Shown: positions 35,049 to 46,900 of the stretch, piece by piece
Layout of the letters: each line of letters begins with the position of its first letter
Numbering within the stretch: position 1 is the stretch's first letter
Assembly: GCA_004335835.1 (NCBI GenBank)
Contig: RWJK01001032.1
Span: 64,406-128,405 of the forward strand
Source of the DNA: Scenedesmus sp. ARA3
Taxonomy: Eukaryota; Chlorophyta; Chlorophyceae; Sphaeropleales; Scenedesmaceae
Length of the DNA: 64,000 nucleotides
Direction of reading: 5' to 3'
The notes under the pieces: generated by a model
Databases searched by the model: none
What the model saw: only the letters and a program-made list of their open reading frames with translations
What the model was told of the DNA's origin: nothing
Made by a program: the position numbers and the translations under genes

Positions 35049-38000
35049 TTACACCAAAGGCACAATAGGCTGACCCAGATTCATACTCTGGATTCCATCC
35101 GGCATTGCTGGCGCCACGTCCACAATCACACGCAGCTTTTTCAGTGACACAAACGCAGCACGGCAGGTGGCGATCGTCGTGCAGCCACTGCCTGTGCTGT
35201 TGCTGCTGAGCAGTGGCAGCCTGGGCAAGAGAGGCATAGCAGCTGCAGGCAGGGGTGTTGGCAGCGGCCCAGAAGCTGTAGGCATGGGGATTGTGGGCAT
35301 TGTGCGCGGTAGTGCCAGGCTTGCCAAGGTGCTGAACAGAGGCGGCAGGTTGCTGGTCCAAGGCGCTTTGATCGGCAAGGGCGCTGGCGCGGACTCCCGC
35401 ACAACCTTCTTGCGCGATGCAACTGCCAGAGGAGCTGTGACCTTGTTGGAAGTCATACTCTCGGCAGCCAGGCCAGCTTCCACTTGGCCATCACCCTTTA
35501 GAGCCGCGCTGTTCTGAGTAGGTTTGCTGCTGCTGTTTGTGGCTGCTGCTGCAGTGTTTGTGCCTGAGCCGCCGTGCTCTGCAGCATTGCCGAGGTGCAG
35601 GAGTGCTGAGGGTTCCATCTGCGCCCAGGACACCACAAAAGTGTTCGACCCAGCACCAGCTGCTGCATCAGGCTTGGGCACTGCCGCTGCATCGCCTGTT
35701 GCCGGCTTTAAGGGAGTTTCGGATGCCTTGTACAGCATGGAATCCTTCAGTGCGCTGCTGCTGATGTTGGCTTTGCGCTCAGTGCAGTTGGCCTGGGTGG
35801 TTGCCATGACGCACTTCTTCTGTGTGCCAAAGACGGCGGCTGAGAAGTTGCTGTTGACTTGCAGGAACACGCTCTCAATGGGGAATCGGGTGGTTGACAG
35901 TAGGCAGGGCTTGGTGAAGTTGAGCGGGTTGTTGGCCACCTACAGAAGTCACGAGATGCACCCAGCAGTTTGCTGAAGCTTGCTGTACTTGTCCGACAGA
36001 CAGTAATCTTGCCGACTCATGCATGGCATGGCATGTGCTTCTGCTTCTTTTGAGACAGGATGTCATGCAATGAACGAGGCAATGCTGTCCTTACCTCAAT
36101 CTCATACTCATTGATGTAGTGGCAGTTGCGGTCCAGCTTGCATGCCTCAGGTCCGTGGTTGCAAATGCTGCTGTAGCTGCGGTACAGCTCAGTGCCAGCA
36201 CAGCTGCCCCAAACAGCCGGATCCGCAGTGTGTACCTGTTCAAGCAACATAGCACAGGAAGCCGCTGTTGGTTCATGGTCTTCTGATGGCACTTTGTGCA
36301 AACGCAGCTGGCTTACAGACGTTTGGCCACTAAAGCACTTGTTGCCAGCAGTTCATGAAGCAGCTGCAGCCCGCTGCTGCTGCTGCTCTGCCTACAACAA
36401 TTGCGATATGCACACGGTAGCCGCCCATCACCTGTCGCTTGAAGGCGGCCAATGTCTTAGGCTTGCTGATGATTGGTGCATAGAACTTTGGGTAGCAGGT
36501 GCCTTCAGACCAGGTGCATCCCTTCAAGCCTGCACATTCCTTCGCTGAGGAGCCATAGCTGCAGGCAACAATTGCTGCCACTTTGGAGCCTGCAGGAAAA
36601 GAGCACAAATCATGCTCAAGACCTGCTGTAGCAGCAACCGTTACTGCTGTGCAGCATGCAGGAGGCTCGCAAAAAGCCAGCTGCATGCGTACCATCCAAT
36701 ACAGGGCATGATGCATGCAGTTGATACTGCAGCTACGCTACACAGCGGCAATTGTTGCACTGGACAGTCCGTACCACATATCGTACATCTGTTCACTGAT
36801 GTCACACCATAATTGGCGCACACTGTGCAACGCTACATGTTGTATCAACAGTGGTGTACTAGCCACATGCTGCTACCACGGCTATGCCGCTGTGATGCTC
36901 AGCAGCCACCTGCAGTGCAGGTGGCATGTGAGACTGCTGTGCTTGCAGGAACTGCTCCGGCAGATCTGTATGTAATGCTATGCAAAGGCAAGGTTGGCTG
37001 TGGGTTTTTGGAGGCTAAACTGTCTAGCGGCCACTGTGTGGGACCAGATTGCTCACTGTTGCATGCCACCTTTGTGCCAGACCACAGCATCAAGTGCACG
37101 AAGTCTGCATCATCGTAGTACATGCCGCAGCGGCGCGCCTCTTCGTGCCATGTACACCAGTTGGACTGGTCGGCGGCGCAGGTGGCGAAGGTTGTGTGGT
37201 TGACGCACCCGTAGCGCATGGCTGTGATCTCCAGCAACAGCCTGCAGGAAAGCATTGTGCCAAGTTGCAGCATGGGCATGATGCAGGCAGCATCAAAACC
37301 ATGGGCTGCTGCTGCCTGTTGCAGTTTCAGGTAGAACACCTTTCTCCAGTATCAACAGGTAGCCATACACAATCTGTGTGCGCTTGCTATGTGTGTAAGC
37401 ACATTGCTAGCTGGCTTTGACTGCACAGGAGTGACTGTTGCGCCAGCACTGCCAGCGCATGTACTTCTGCCAACTCACCTTTCGCTGTCCAGGTTGGGCG
37501 GTGGGAGGCTGAAGAGGTATGAGGGGTTCAACGAGCATGCCACCTTGGATACCACTGTTTTGTTGCCGCTTGCGGATGCGTTCGTGTCTGCTACTGCTGT
37601 TGCCTCTGATGCTGAAACGACTGCATCCTCAGTGTAGTCTGCATTGTCAGGTGCACTCTCAGTTGTGGCTGATGCTGAGGCAACTGCTGAGGCAGATGCT
37701 GATGCTGTAGCAGTGGCGCTGGCCGAAGCACTTGCTGATGCTGATGCTGATGCAGCAGCGGTGGCGTTGGCAGAAGCACTTGCTGACGCTGAAGCGGTAC
37801 TGGTGGTGTTTGCTGCAGCATTTGTTGATGCTGCAGCAGTACTGGTGGTGTTTGCTGCAGCACTTGTTGATGCTGCAGCAGTAGCAGTGGTGTTGGTGGA
37901 AGCTGATGCTGAAGCAGAGGGTGTAGCTGTGGAAGTTGCTGCAGTTGCTGGCCCCGGGGTAGCTACTGAGCGGTTCCAACTCGTCCAAAGGCATTCATGT

Positions 38001-38152
38001 GCCACCCAGCTGCTGTCTCCGGGTTCCATGGCATTGACCTCGCCCGACTGCTGCAAGGACCGCGAAAGCGGAACATGCCGCGCTCGACCTGGCACGGCAA
38101 GCACAAGGAAGCCAAACCACAGCAAACTAAGCAGCATTTGCAGCCGCGACAT
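35049..38152 (-). CDS. Secreted Cys-rich protein with Ala/Ser/Thr linker (family unknown)
   Basis: Not a family I recognise. ATG 38152 starts a clear signal peptide (MSRLQMLLSLLWFGFLVLAV). After HECLWTSWNRS there is a long low-complexity Ala/Ser/Thr/Asn linker (about 37960-37640) of near-repeats such as ASTNAAANTTSTA, then ACSLNPSYLFSLPPPN. Exons near 37250-37080, 36560-36420, 36235-36095 and 35940-35050 carry repeated Cys patterns: CVNHTTFATC then NWCTWHEEARRCGM; CAGLKGCTWSEGTCY; CAGTELY, CNHGPEACKLDRNCHYI; KKCVMATTQANCTER. The loose consensus is C-x(5-7)-C-x(4-6)-C-x-W/Y-x(5)-C. The last long exon has a Pro/Ala-rich stretch and ends in DGIQSMNLGQPIVPLV-stop, unless splicing at GG|GTCAGC continues the protein downstream. 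Likely an extracellular-matrix or cell-wall protein of a walled alga (inference). Confidence 0.6.
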
Positions 38153-39325
38153 TACTGAGCTGCGTCTGGTGCTAATCTGCTCGGTAAAGGCGGGATGCTG
38201 CCAGGCAGCGATGAGAGGCGTTCGCGGCCCTTGTAATAAAGCTCAAGTAGGCATACAGACTATGATATAATGCTGTACATGTTGTTAGGCCAAATAGCTG
38301 CAGTGCATACCGTCCAGGTCCTTAGGATTTCGAAATGTAACATGTGTTTAGGGTTTGACCGATCTGACAACTGTGACGCTCATGGGGGCGCCCCAAGGCA
38401 GCCCGTTGATGCCCCGCGTATTGGCCACTTCAACTCCATGTTTAGGTCATGAAGGTAAGTTCAACCAGCTAGCCAACATTTACAACACAAGCGCACAACT
38501 TGTGTACTGAGCACGAACGCCTGCAAGCAATAGCAGGTGCGCAGCACTTGTAATGATTAAGTAAGCCAAGCAGTCAGCCGCCCGGCTCAGCAGGCCCAAA
38601 GCCTCAATGCCGCAAGGTCAAGATGTTGCTAGGCTGAGGTCATGCTTGCATACACACCACAGCGATGACTCATCTGAAAGGTCTTAGCAGTTGTTGAGAA
38701 CACCACTGAAGGCAACACCGACAGCTGCCAACTCGTGCACGTTTGCAAAGCATTCAGCTATCGTGCAGTAAAGTACAATGCACATAGTATATGCTCAACA
38801 CATACAACGTTGTTAACAACAGGAGCAGGCATACAGCCATCTTGCTAGCGTGCTGCAAGGACACAACGTTGTGTCCTTTTGCTAACAACAGCTAGCCTGT
38901 TATACACCTGTCAATCCAGACAACCTCATCTGTCCTGACAATCCAGACGACCTCATCTGTCCTTGTTGCTACCCCAGACTAGGCGCTACTAGCAGCCAAC
39001 AAGCAACAGCAACTCAGCACCTGCGCTGTTCGGTGCCGGCCTAGCACTGCGCATGCCGCCTGCCAAGTGCTTCCAAAGCAACACAGCATCAACACAGCCA
39101 CCACCTAAGGGGTAGCACAGCTGCCTTCAAGCAGCCAAATGAGCTATGTGCACAGCTGCATCCATGCCACCCACCAGTCGTGCCATGTCTTCCATGCCTC
39201 GCCGTTTTACACCACATCAACAAGCATACCAAGCAAGCGTCAGCCTAACACGCAGCATGCGCGAAACAGCAGCTGCAAGCTTGCCGCCTGCTGCCGCTGC
39301 GGCATGCACAGCTGCAGGAAACACC
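38153..39325. other. Intergenic with palindromes and a 27-bp repeat
   Basis: No gene supported. It contains a perfect 22-bp palindrome AAGGACACAAC/GTTGTGTCCTT at 38857-38878, a 12-bp palindrome GTTGTTAACAAC at 38809-38820, and a 27-bp direct repeat beginning CAATCCAGAC at 38912 and 38939. Confidence 0.6.
39207..39211 (-). terminator. Candidate TGTAA polyadenylation signal (haemoglobin gene)
   Basis: TTACA on the plus strand (sense TGTAA), about 115 bp past the stop codon. Confidence 0.45.
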
Positions 39326-42151
39326 CTACGACAGCATGTTCAGCTGCAGCTTTTGCACCTCCGCGTTCTCCTCAGCTGCTGTTGCCCCAGCAAAGGGGCA
39401 CTTTGCCTCCTCACCCTCCTCTGGCACAGGCATGGCTGCAATGTTGGTGTGTGTGTACTCATTTTCTTCCCCAATCGGCACAAAGTAGTGCTTTGTGGCA
39501 TGCACCGAGCGCTTGGCAGTCTGCGTGCATCACAGCAGCAACAGCGGCGGCAGCCAAGGGTGGGCTTCTGAGCCATGTTTGGCTTGCTTGGTCAAGCCCA
39601 ACAACCAGAGTTGTTCCCACATGCTTCAAGATATGCATAGGCAGTACGCAGGGTGTGTGGCTGGATGCTCAGCTAAGTGCAGGAAGCGCACGCGTCAGCA
39701 TCAGCATCAGCAACAGCAGCGGCAGCAGCAGCGGCAGCAGCAACGTACCTCCCGTGTTTCCAGTGGTATTTCCTTCTCCAGCTGCTCCAGCGTCTCATCA
39801 AACAGGCCCACAAACACCTCCCAGTGCTCCTGCAGCGCAGTAACGGTGGCGGCAGCAGTAGCAGCAGCAGCGGCAGTGGCAGCAGCAATGGCAGCGGCGG
39901 AGCACTTCAGAATAACAATAAGCAGATGCTGCGTCATAATACTGTGGCACAGGCAGTTGATGCAATGCGCTCGCAAATCTTTGAAGGCAGCTGCTCCAGG
40001 CCTTGCAGGACTCACCCCTGGCACGCATGTGGCACTGAACCACTGTCTCTAAGAGCCAGCTCATAGCATTGCCCTTGCTCGCTGGCTTCTGCTGCTGCCG
40101 CTGCTAATGCTGATGCACATCTTGCTACGCAACCTTGCCGCTAGCATCGCCTGTCATGTGACCCTCCCTGCTGCTGCTGCTGCTGCTGCTGCTGCTTGCG
40201 CCTTGCTGCATCTATTCACACGCACCAGGCTGAGCCCCTTGTCGCGTATGAGGTGGTAGTGGATGCGCCGCAGGTTGAGGTTGGGGTCCTCCTCGTTGAC
40301 CAGCTCCTTGCCGCCAAACGCCAGCCCCATGAAGCGCAGCTGTGTATGCCACAATGTAGCAGCAAGAGAAAGTGAGACACAGCAGCACACGTGCAGCTTC
40401 AGTAGCACTCCTGGCAACAACGTCACATCTATGAAGCGCAGCTGTGGCACACTAGTCATGCAACAGCACCAGCAGCAGCAGCTGTGCTTATGAATCTTGC
40501 ACCACAATTTCATGCGCCCAGATGCAGAGCCAGCAAGGTTTGAAGCCGCTGCCACATCGTAAGAACAGCACATACACAGACAAACAGACAACAGAGCCGC
40601 ACCTGGTGCCGCTTGAGCTTCATCATGTCGATGCCGTTGAAGTAGTGCCCGATCTGCTCGTGCGCCACCACCTTGTCATAAAACATGTCCAGGATCTTCT
40701 TCAGGCTGATGCTGTTGGCGCCAGAGTAGGACCTGTGGCCCTCTGATCCCGCGGAGGGGCGTGCGCAGTTGGTTGATGACAGGATCAGCAGCAGCAGCAG
40801 TATGTGGTTCAGCGTCAGCAGAGGGAACCGCAGCCGGAGAAGAGGCAGCGCTGGAGGTTACTAACTGCCACGCTGCAGCCGCTGGTGCGCATGTGTTGTC
40901 GTCAAGCTTTGGACTAAAAGAGTACAATGTGCACGATGGCGTTGATTGGCGGATCCTGCTGCTGCTACATGCTCATGACACAAGCAGGCCAACGTGTGCT
41001 GCTGGTCGCCACCTATCCATCTCAACTATGCTCGGCTGGCTGCACCATGCTGCACAGCCAGCACAAGCTCCCCAGCATTTTAAACATCCTCACCTAACTC
41101 CGGCGCGTCTACATTCACTGAGAAGCCCACATGCAGCCGTGACTGCTACAATGTATGGCGTGGCTGCACACTGCAGCCAGCACAAGCTGCCCACCATTCT
41201 GTGCATTCTGTACATCCTCACCTGACTCTGGCGCATCCACATTCACTGACTCACAGACGCCCATGCAGCCATCGCTACGATGTATGGCCTAGCTGCACAA
41301 TGCTGCAAAGCCAGCACAAGCTGCCAAGCGCTCTCACCTGACTCTGGTGCATCTACGTTCACTGAGAAGCCGACATTCGACATGCCACTGGAGCTGCGTC
41401 TGCTGTACTCCGACCTGCAGCAGCAGACATACACCGCAGCAGCGGGAACAATGCCTCAGCGCTCACCAGCAAAGACAGACAGCAGGACCTAGCAGAATAC
41501 ATCAGCAAGCAGGACCTAGCAGAATACATCAGCAAGGCGCATGGACTCTAAAAGGTTGCTGCTACTGCGAGCCAGCAGCAACAGACTTCCAGGGCGGCAG
41601 CTTAAAAGTTCCATCGTGTTTGTTTGGTCAAGTACGTAGTAAGTAACAGAGAGACTCAATAGATGCAAGGCAGACAGAAAGCACCCACAGCAGCTCCAAC
41701 GCACTTGTTTGTGTCTGACGTGCGCATGGCGCTCCTGAACGGCTTCTCAGCTGAATTGTAAATGTGCGCCTGCAGCAACACAGCACCAACACCAGTGAGC
41801 ATGAGCAACAGCAGTAGCAGCTACACTTGATGCTTCTCTGGAGGTGAACAGCAGATTGCAGCGAGCATCACTTACTGGTGTCTCTACATCAGCGTCAGCG
41901 CCGCTAGCTGCTGGCTGGGGGGTCGCAGGCTCAGCAGAGGCGGCATCCCCTGCTGCAACTTCCGGATCTGCTGCAACCTCAGGATCTGCAGCCTTGACAA
42001 TGCTGGATGGCTCCTCCACTGCTGCTGCAGGGGTGCCAGCTGCTGCTACTACTGTTTCATTCAAACTAGCCTGCTTCTGCTCTGCTTGCTGCTGAGCTGG
42101 ATCGCTGCTTAAAGCTTCAGGTTTCTTGTTTTTGCTGTTGCACACGCCCAT
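39326..42151 (-). CDS. Truncated haemoglobin with N-terminal acylation motif
   Basis: Seven exons join in phase: 42151-41876, 41769-41705, 41414-41338, 40742-40603, 40339-40226, 39829-39749 and 39520-39326, giving 315 aa. Exon 1 starts MGVCNSKNKK, a Gly2 myristoylation plus Cys4 palmitoylation pattern, followed by a disordered Ala/Glu/Pro-rich region. The globin core is in exons 4-6: SLKKILDMFYDKVVAHEQIG (A-B helices), YFNGIDMMKLKRHQLRFMGL (C-E), LNLRRIHYHLIRDKG (F helix, His of RRIH as likely proximal ligand) and LEHWEVFVGLFDETLEQLE (G-H). This follows the trHb order (FY..V, D...LK.HQ..F, LR..H, L...HF/HW). Exon 7 adds a C-terminal tail, HYFVPIGEENEYTHTN to LQLNMLS-stop. Trhbs bind haem O2/NO; a membrane-tethered NO/O2 sensor or dioxygenase is inference. 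Exons 3 and 5 have duplicated edges. Confidence 0.88.
40330..41536 (-). repeat. Duplicated exon edges and a 27-bp repeat in the haemoglobin gene
   Basis: The exon 5 start CAGCTGCGCTTCAT occurs at 40329-40342 and again at about 40429-40442. The exon 3 end (VNVDAPES with a GTGAG donor) occurs at about 41338-41375, 41225-41260 and 41092-41130. A perfect 27-bp tandem duplication starting CAGGACCTAGC lies in intron 2 (41483-41509, 41510-41536). Confidence 0.88.
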
Positions 42152-43975
42152 TCTGCTCTGCCTGCGATACACGACAGTGCAACACCTCAGGAACAGCAGC
42201 AGCTCGATCGCGAGTCTTGAGCAGCCCCCATTGACACCCATGCCATACCAACATGGACCAGTGCACTGCTGTTGCAGGAGCATGTGCACACGGACCAGTC
42301 CTTCTTCCCAAATGCTCGACACAACCAGCATTGCCACCGACACGCACGTGCGTGAACTGCTGAAGCGCCTGTGCACGCATCTCAAATGCGACACTTGATG
42401 CACGAATAGACGATGCTCGTGCTGCGCCCCACCGGCCAGTGAGCTCCCTCACCTGAAAAAGTCCCGTCTTCAGCGTAAGAGCAGGGCCGTGCTCAGCCGT
42501 GCTTCATCATACACAAGATGAATTTTATCGGCTGAAAATTGCGCTTTGAGACCAACACAACGTCCAGGCTTGAGCAAGTGGCAGATGGCAGTAAGCGAAC
42601 AGTACCCCTTGGTCCCGGGAGATGTCAGCCCACAGAGGTGTGCAACACAGGCATGCAACATGTACATTGATGTCTGCACTCGCTGGGAGCTTTAAAATGG
42701 CCATGAGCTTTGGTGTCACCCTGCTGGTGCTGCCTGTCATAACAGCTGGCTGGACGATGGGCCATCAGTGCTGGTTGATGGGGAATGTCCTTGTTCACAC
42801 CCAAGCAGCCAAAGACACTCTAAGTTGAACAGAAAATACCTGAGAACAACCCGCCTTTCAGACGTTACACAGTTCATGCCAATGCAATGTTAAGGAGCAG
42901 TTCCTGAAACACACTTTGAGGCCGTGCCAGTCACCTGCGTGCTGCCCACGTGTTGGTCACGTGTTAAGCTGGAGTTAATTTTTGGCACCTGGGCCACCAC
43001 CGCGGTGCGATTGAGGGCAGCTACTCCCCAGCGTGCACACCAAAAGTTTCAGTGCACACACCGGCCCTGCAGGGCACCAGCTGGTGCTGCCGCTGCGTTG
43101 CTGCAGGAGACAACAGATACGGCTCGACCACAGAAGCAGCTCAGAACATGATTGTCATGCAAGTCCACAGCAGCCCTATAAATGAAGTCAAGCACCACTT
43201 GCATGTCGCCCATAACCCTTGACTGCCAATCTGATGCGCAGCAAGCTGTGTAAGCAGCTGTGTGCCCTCACACAGCTGGCCCAGCACCTCAGCCTGCTGT
43301 GTGATGCGGGTTGCACAACCCAGCAGCAGCTCCAAGAACGACACAACGTAGCAGCTGCAAAACACCAAGTTCTTGCATGCAAACAGTCAATTAAAACAAC
43401 AACCTGTGCCGTGTAGAGTTCAGTCACTAGCTGCAGCTGCACGACAGCCTGCTGGTCCCAGCTGCAGCGTCATCCCTTGCTGATGTGAAGTTGCGCATCT
43501 GCACAGCATGCCAGCAACACAGCATGGCCAGCATGAGTGGATGGCACATTACTACTAGGCAATCTGCATGCACTAGCAAAGTGTGATGATGTGCATCAAA
43601 GCAATCCTGCATGTCAGCTGAACATGCACTGTGCAGGCAGCGCCAATGTCTGCCCCTAGGTGAAGATGCCTACCCAAACGTGCCAGCTGACAAATTGCAT
43701 GGTGCATCCTCAGACCCCATGCGAACCAGATAAGCTTTAGTAAGCGAAACAGTACAAGGACGCTGCCGTTTACGCACAGATGCCTGTGATCAAAGCGCTG
43801 CGTCACCAGACACAGGAATCATCAACAGAAAGCCCGGTTGCTTGATCCCGCAAGTAGCGACATACCGCTGTGAGCATCCTGCAAACACCATTCCATTCGC
43901 AACCCCATTACCACCACATCTGCGATTCCCCACCCCCACACACTCTTCGCCTCGTTCCGACCCCTTCAACAGCCT
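42152..43975. other. Intergenic or unresolved minus-strand exon pieces
   Basis: Between the flippase stop and the haemoglobin start. A few minus-strand pieces look protein-like: RITQQAEVLGQLCEGTQLLT (about 43310-43250), LKAQFSADKIHLVYDEARLS (about 42555-42495) and RASSVAFEMRAQALQQF (about 42395-42345). I could not join them or match a family. They may belong to a small unrecognised gene or be chance. Confidence 0.3.
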
Positions 43976-46900
43976 CTAGGTTGCTACCGCCGGCAAACCG
44001 CCGGCGTCCTGACGCTGTGAAGGCCACTGACGCGCCTCCTCCCGCTCTGCCAGCCACGATGAGACGCTCACGCGGCCTCCACCCTGACCACCAGCGCCGC
44101 CATCACTCCCCACACCCCCGCCGCTGCTGCTCACACGACTGCTGCCCGCACCTGCTGTCATCGCCAGGGCACCCATCTCCAGGCTAGGCACAGCCCCGCC
44201 TGCAGACCCGACACCAGCGGCGGCTGGTGCTGCTGCTCCACGCCCCACGCCCCTGCTGCTCCTTGCTAGCTGCGCTGCAGGTGAGTCGTCGTTCGCGCTG
44301 TCGCTGCCGCGCCGCTGCTGGTGCATGGCTTCCAGGTTGTTGGCATTGAGGAAGCCGCCTGCGCCGTGCGTCTGCCGCCGGTGTGTCGCAAGGTCAGCGA
44401 CTGCCTCCAGCACCTCAGCTTCCTGCAAGCAGGCCAGCAGAGCACAGGACACGCAGGTCATGCATGTTAACTTACACAGAAGCCCCGCCACAACGTTAAT
44501 CTACAACCAGTGGATGAATTGGCTGCCAATGGCTGACCTCTGCTAATATTGGCACAAAGTGGCGCTCAGCCGCATATGTCGCACCTCTCCCTGTGATCCT
44601 CACTTTCCGCTGCTCTCGACCTGGGCCACAGAACAACAACCCACCTGAAGCAACGTGACCAGGTCTGGCCGCAGGTAGCGCCTGAACAGCATGACGGCGA
44701 TGTCTGGCAGCAGCGCGATGGCTGGCGCGCCCACCAGCGTTGTCAGCCAGAACACAGGACTGCGGCAGGCAGGAGCAGCAGTCACATAACAATGCATCTG
44801 AGCTGTGTGCTTTTGTCTGTCAGGCAGGCGTCACTCGGCTGAGCACATCCTCCTGCAAGAAGTCGGGTGCCTGCAACCTGCAAAACAGCTGCCGCACTGC
44901 TGCAGCCACCTGGACGAAGACTTGCAACAGCTTCCTGTCTGATCAGGCAGAGAGGCGTCACAAACCTTGATGCAGATGGCTGCAGCTAGGCGGCAGCTGC
45001 TCAGCAGTCTGGTGGTTCCCGGCTTTGCGCAGAAGAAGGTGCTGGTGCAGCTGGGTGACGTCATGACTGCGGCATGGCTGAGTGAGAGAGAGGCGGTTTT
45101 GCTGCCAAACCCGACAACAAGAGCACCCAAGACCCAATTACGCAGGAACATTTGCAAATGCATGGCAGCTGCCAGGGCCAGCAGCCTCTCTGCGATCCCT
45201 GGCATCCTCACTTTGTGAACAGCCACGCGCCAGTGCCTGCCATGTCTGCCACGCCACTGATGGAAGTGCTTGGCCACAGGATGCTGACAACGTACACGAA
45301 GGGGAACAGCAGCGCCAGCGACAGCCAGTACACCAGGTGCGTGATCCAGTTCCAGCTGTGTGTGCGCAGGCACAGCTTGAAGGCCACAGCGAACGTCAGC
45401 GCGATGAACACAGCAGTGCCGACTCCTGACAGGTCTTGCGCAAGGCCGTTGCGGTCGGGGGTGGTCAGCGTGTACCATGGCAGGAAGTAGACCGGCAGGG
45501 AGTGCCACGTGCCCGCCACAATCCACAGGAAGAACAGCCTGGCCAGGTAGCAGGCAGCAAACGGTTGCAGCACACAAGCGAAGCAGCACTAATAAGAAGC
45601 GAAGGCTGCCATGACACACAGAGATACTGCAAATGTAACAGAGCTTACACTTGGGCTGTGCTCTCCTCAAACACCTGGCAATCACACTTGGAACTCTCTG
45701 CTGGGGACCTTGCTTCCAGCCCGCTCACCAGAAGAAGCCTCCACGTGTTGCTGTACGCGTCACTGCATACGAAGCAGGGTTGGCCAGCACGGTCTTCACA
45801 TGCATGTCCTGCTCCAGGACCGCGTATGCCACAATTGGGCAGGCTGTGAAAATCATGTTGAAGCTGCTGATCATCAGCGTGGTGAAGATGGGCACAGCAG
45901 AGAAGCCTGCAGGGGGCAGCCACGTCAAGCATGTTGCGTCAGCAGAAGCACAGTGACCCGACACTAGGCGCCAGCCTCATTGCACATCTCGTTTGCGAGA
46001 GCAGCCTCGCGGCTGTTGGGGGCTAATCGAAAAGCCTTTAATTGGTGCACAGCATGCGCAGCTACTGCAGGTGCACCGACGCTGTGAATCAGATGCGGAA
46101 AGGCCTTACCTGCCACAAACTGCAGGTAGACATAGACCATGACGTAGGCCCAGTTCTTGTAGAAGCTGTACAGCACCACCTCACGGTTGCGCAGGAAGCT
46201 CCAGCGCCCGTGCAGCAGCAGCAGCCGCGACAGGTACCTGCAGCCACATAGAAGTCGTGTACTGCTGGTTGCCTGCCGAGTATGAGGTTTATATTTGTCA
46301 CAGTACGTGACACGCTTATGAGTGCAGTCATAGCTGCACATCTAACGCCCTCAGCCTCTAGCCACACTGACCTGAACTGCGCAAACGAGAAGTCGGATGC
46401 CAGCACAGCCGCGCGGCCCTCACGCCCGCTGATGCCAACACCGATGTGCGCTGAGCGGATCATGCCCACGTCATTGGCACCGTCCCCAATGCCCAGCGTG
46501 ATAGCCTGGGCCTTCTGCTTCACCATGCCGGTGACCTGGCAGCAGCAGCACAAACACACACCGCAGCAGGTCAGACAAGGCAGGATGGGAGTGAGGCTGG
46601 GGGGCTAGGCAGCTGCAGGCCAGCACCCAGCGAGCTGATGAGAGCCAGCTGGTAAGGACGGTGCATGCTTGCTGACCATACACTAGTGCTGGTTTCGACC
46701 TATTAGTCAAAAATGCCTCATCGATAAACAACGCTCACCTCTGCCTTCTGCTTTGGCGTCACTCTGCAGCACACCACAGCCCTGCACTCCTTGCACAGGT
46801 CCATCAGGGCATCCTGGCAGGCCTTGTGCAGCGCGTAGTGCAGCGCACCACCCTCAATGACAATGCCGCAGTTGGTGTGGCCCTCCACTACCTGCATCAG

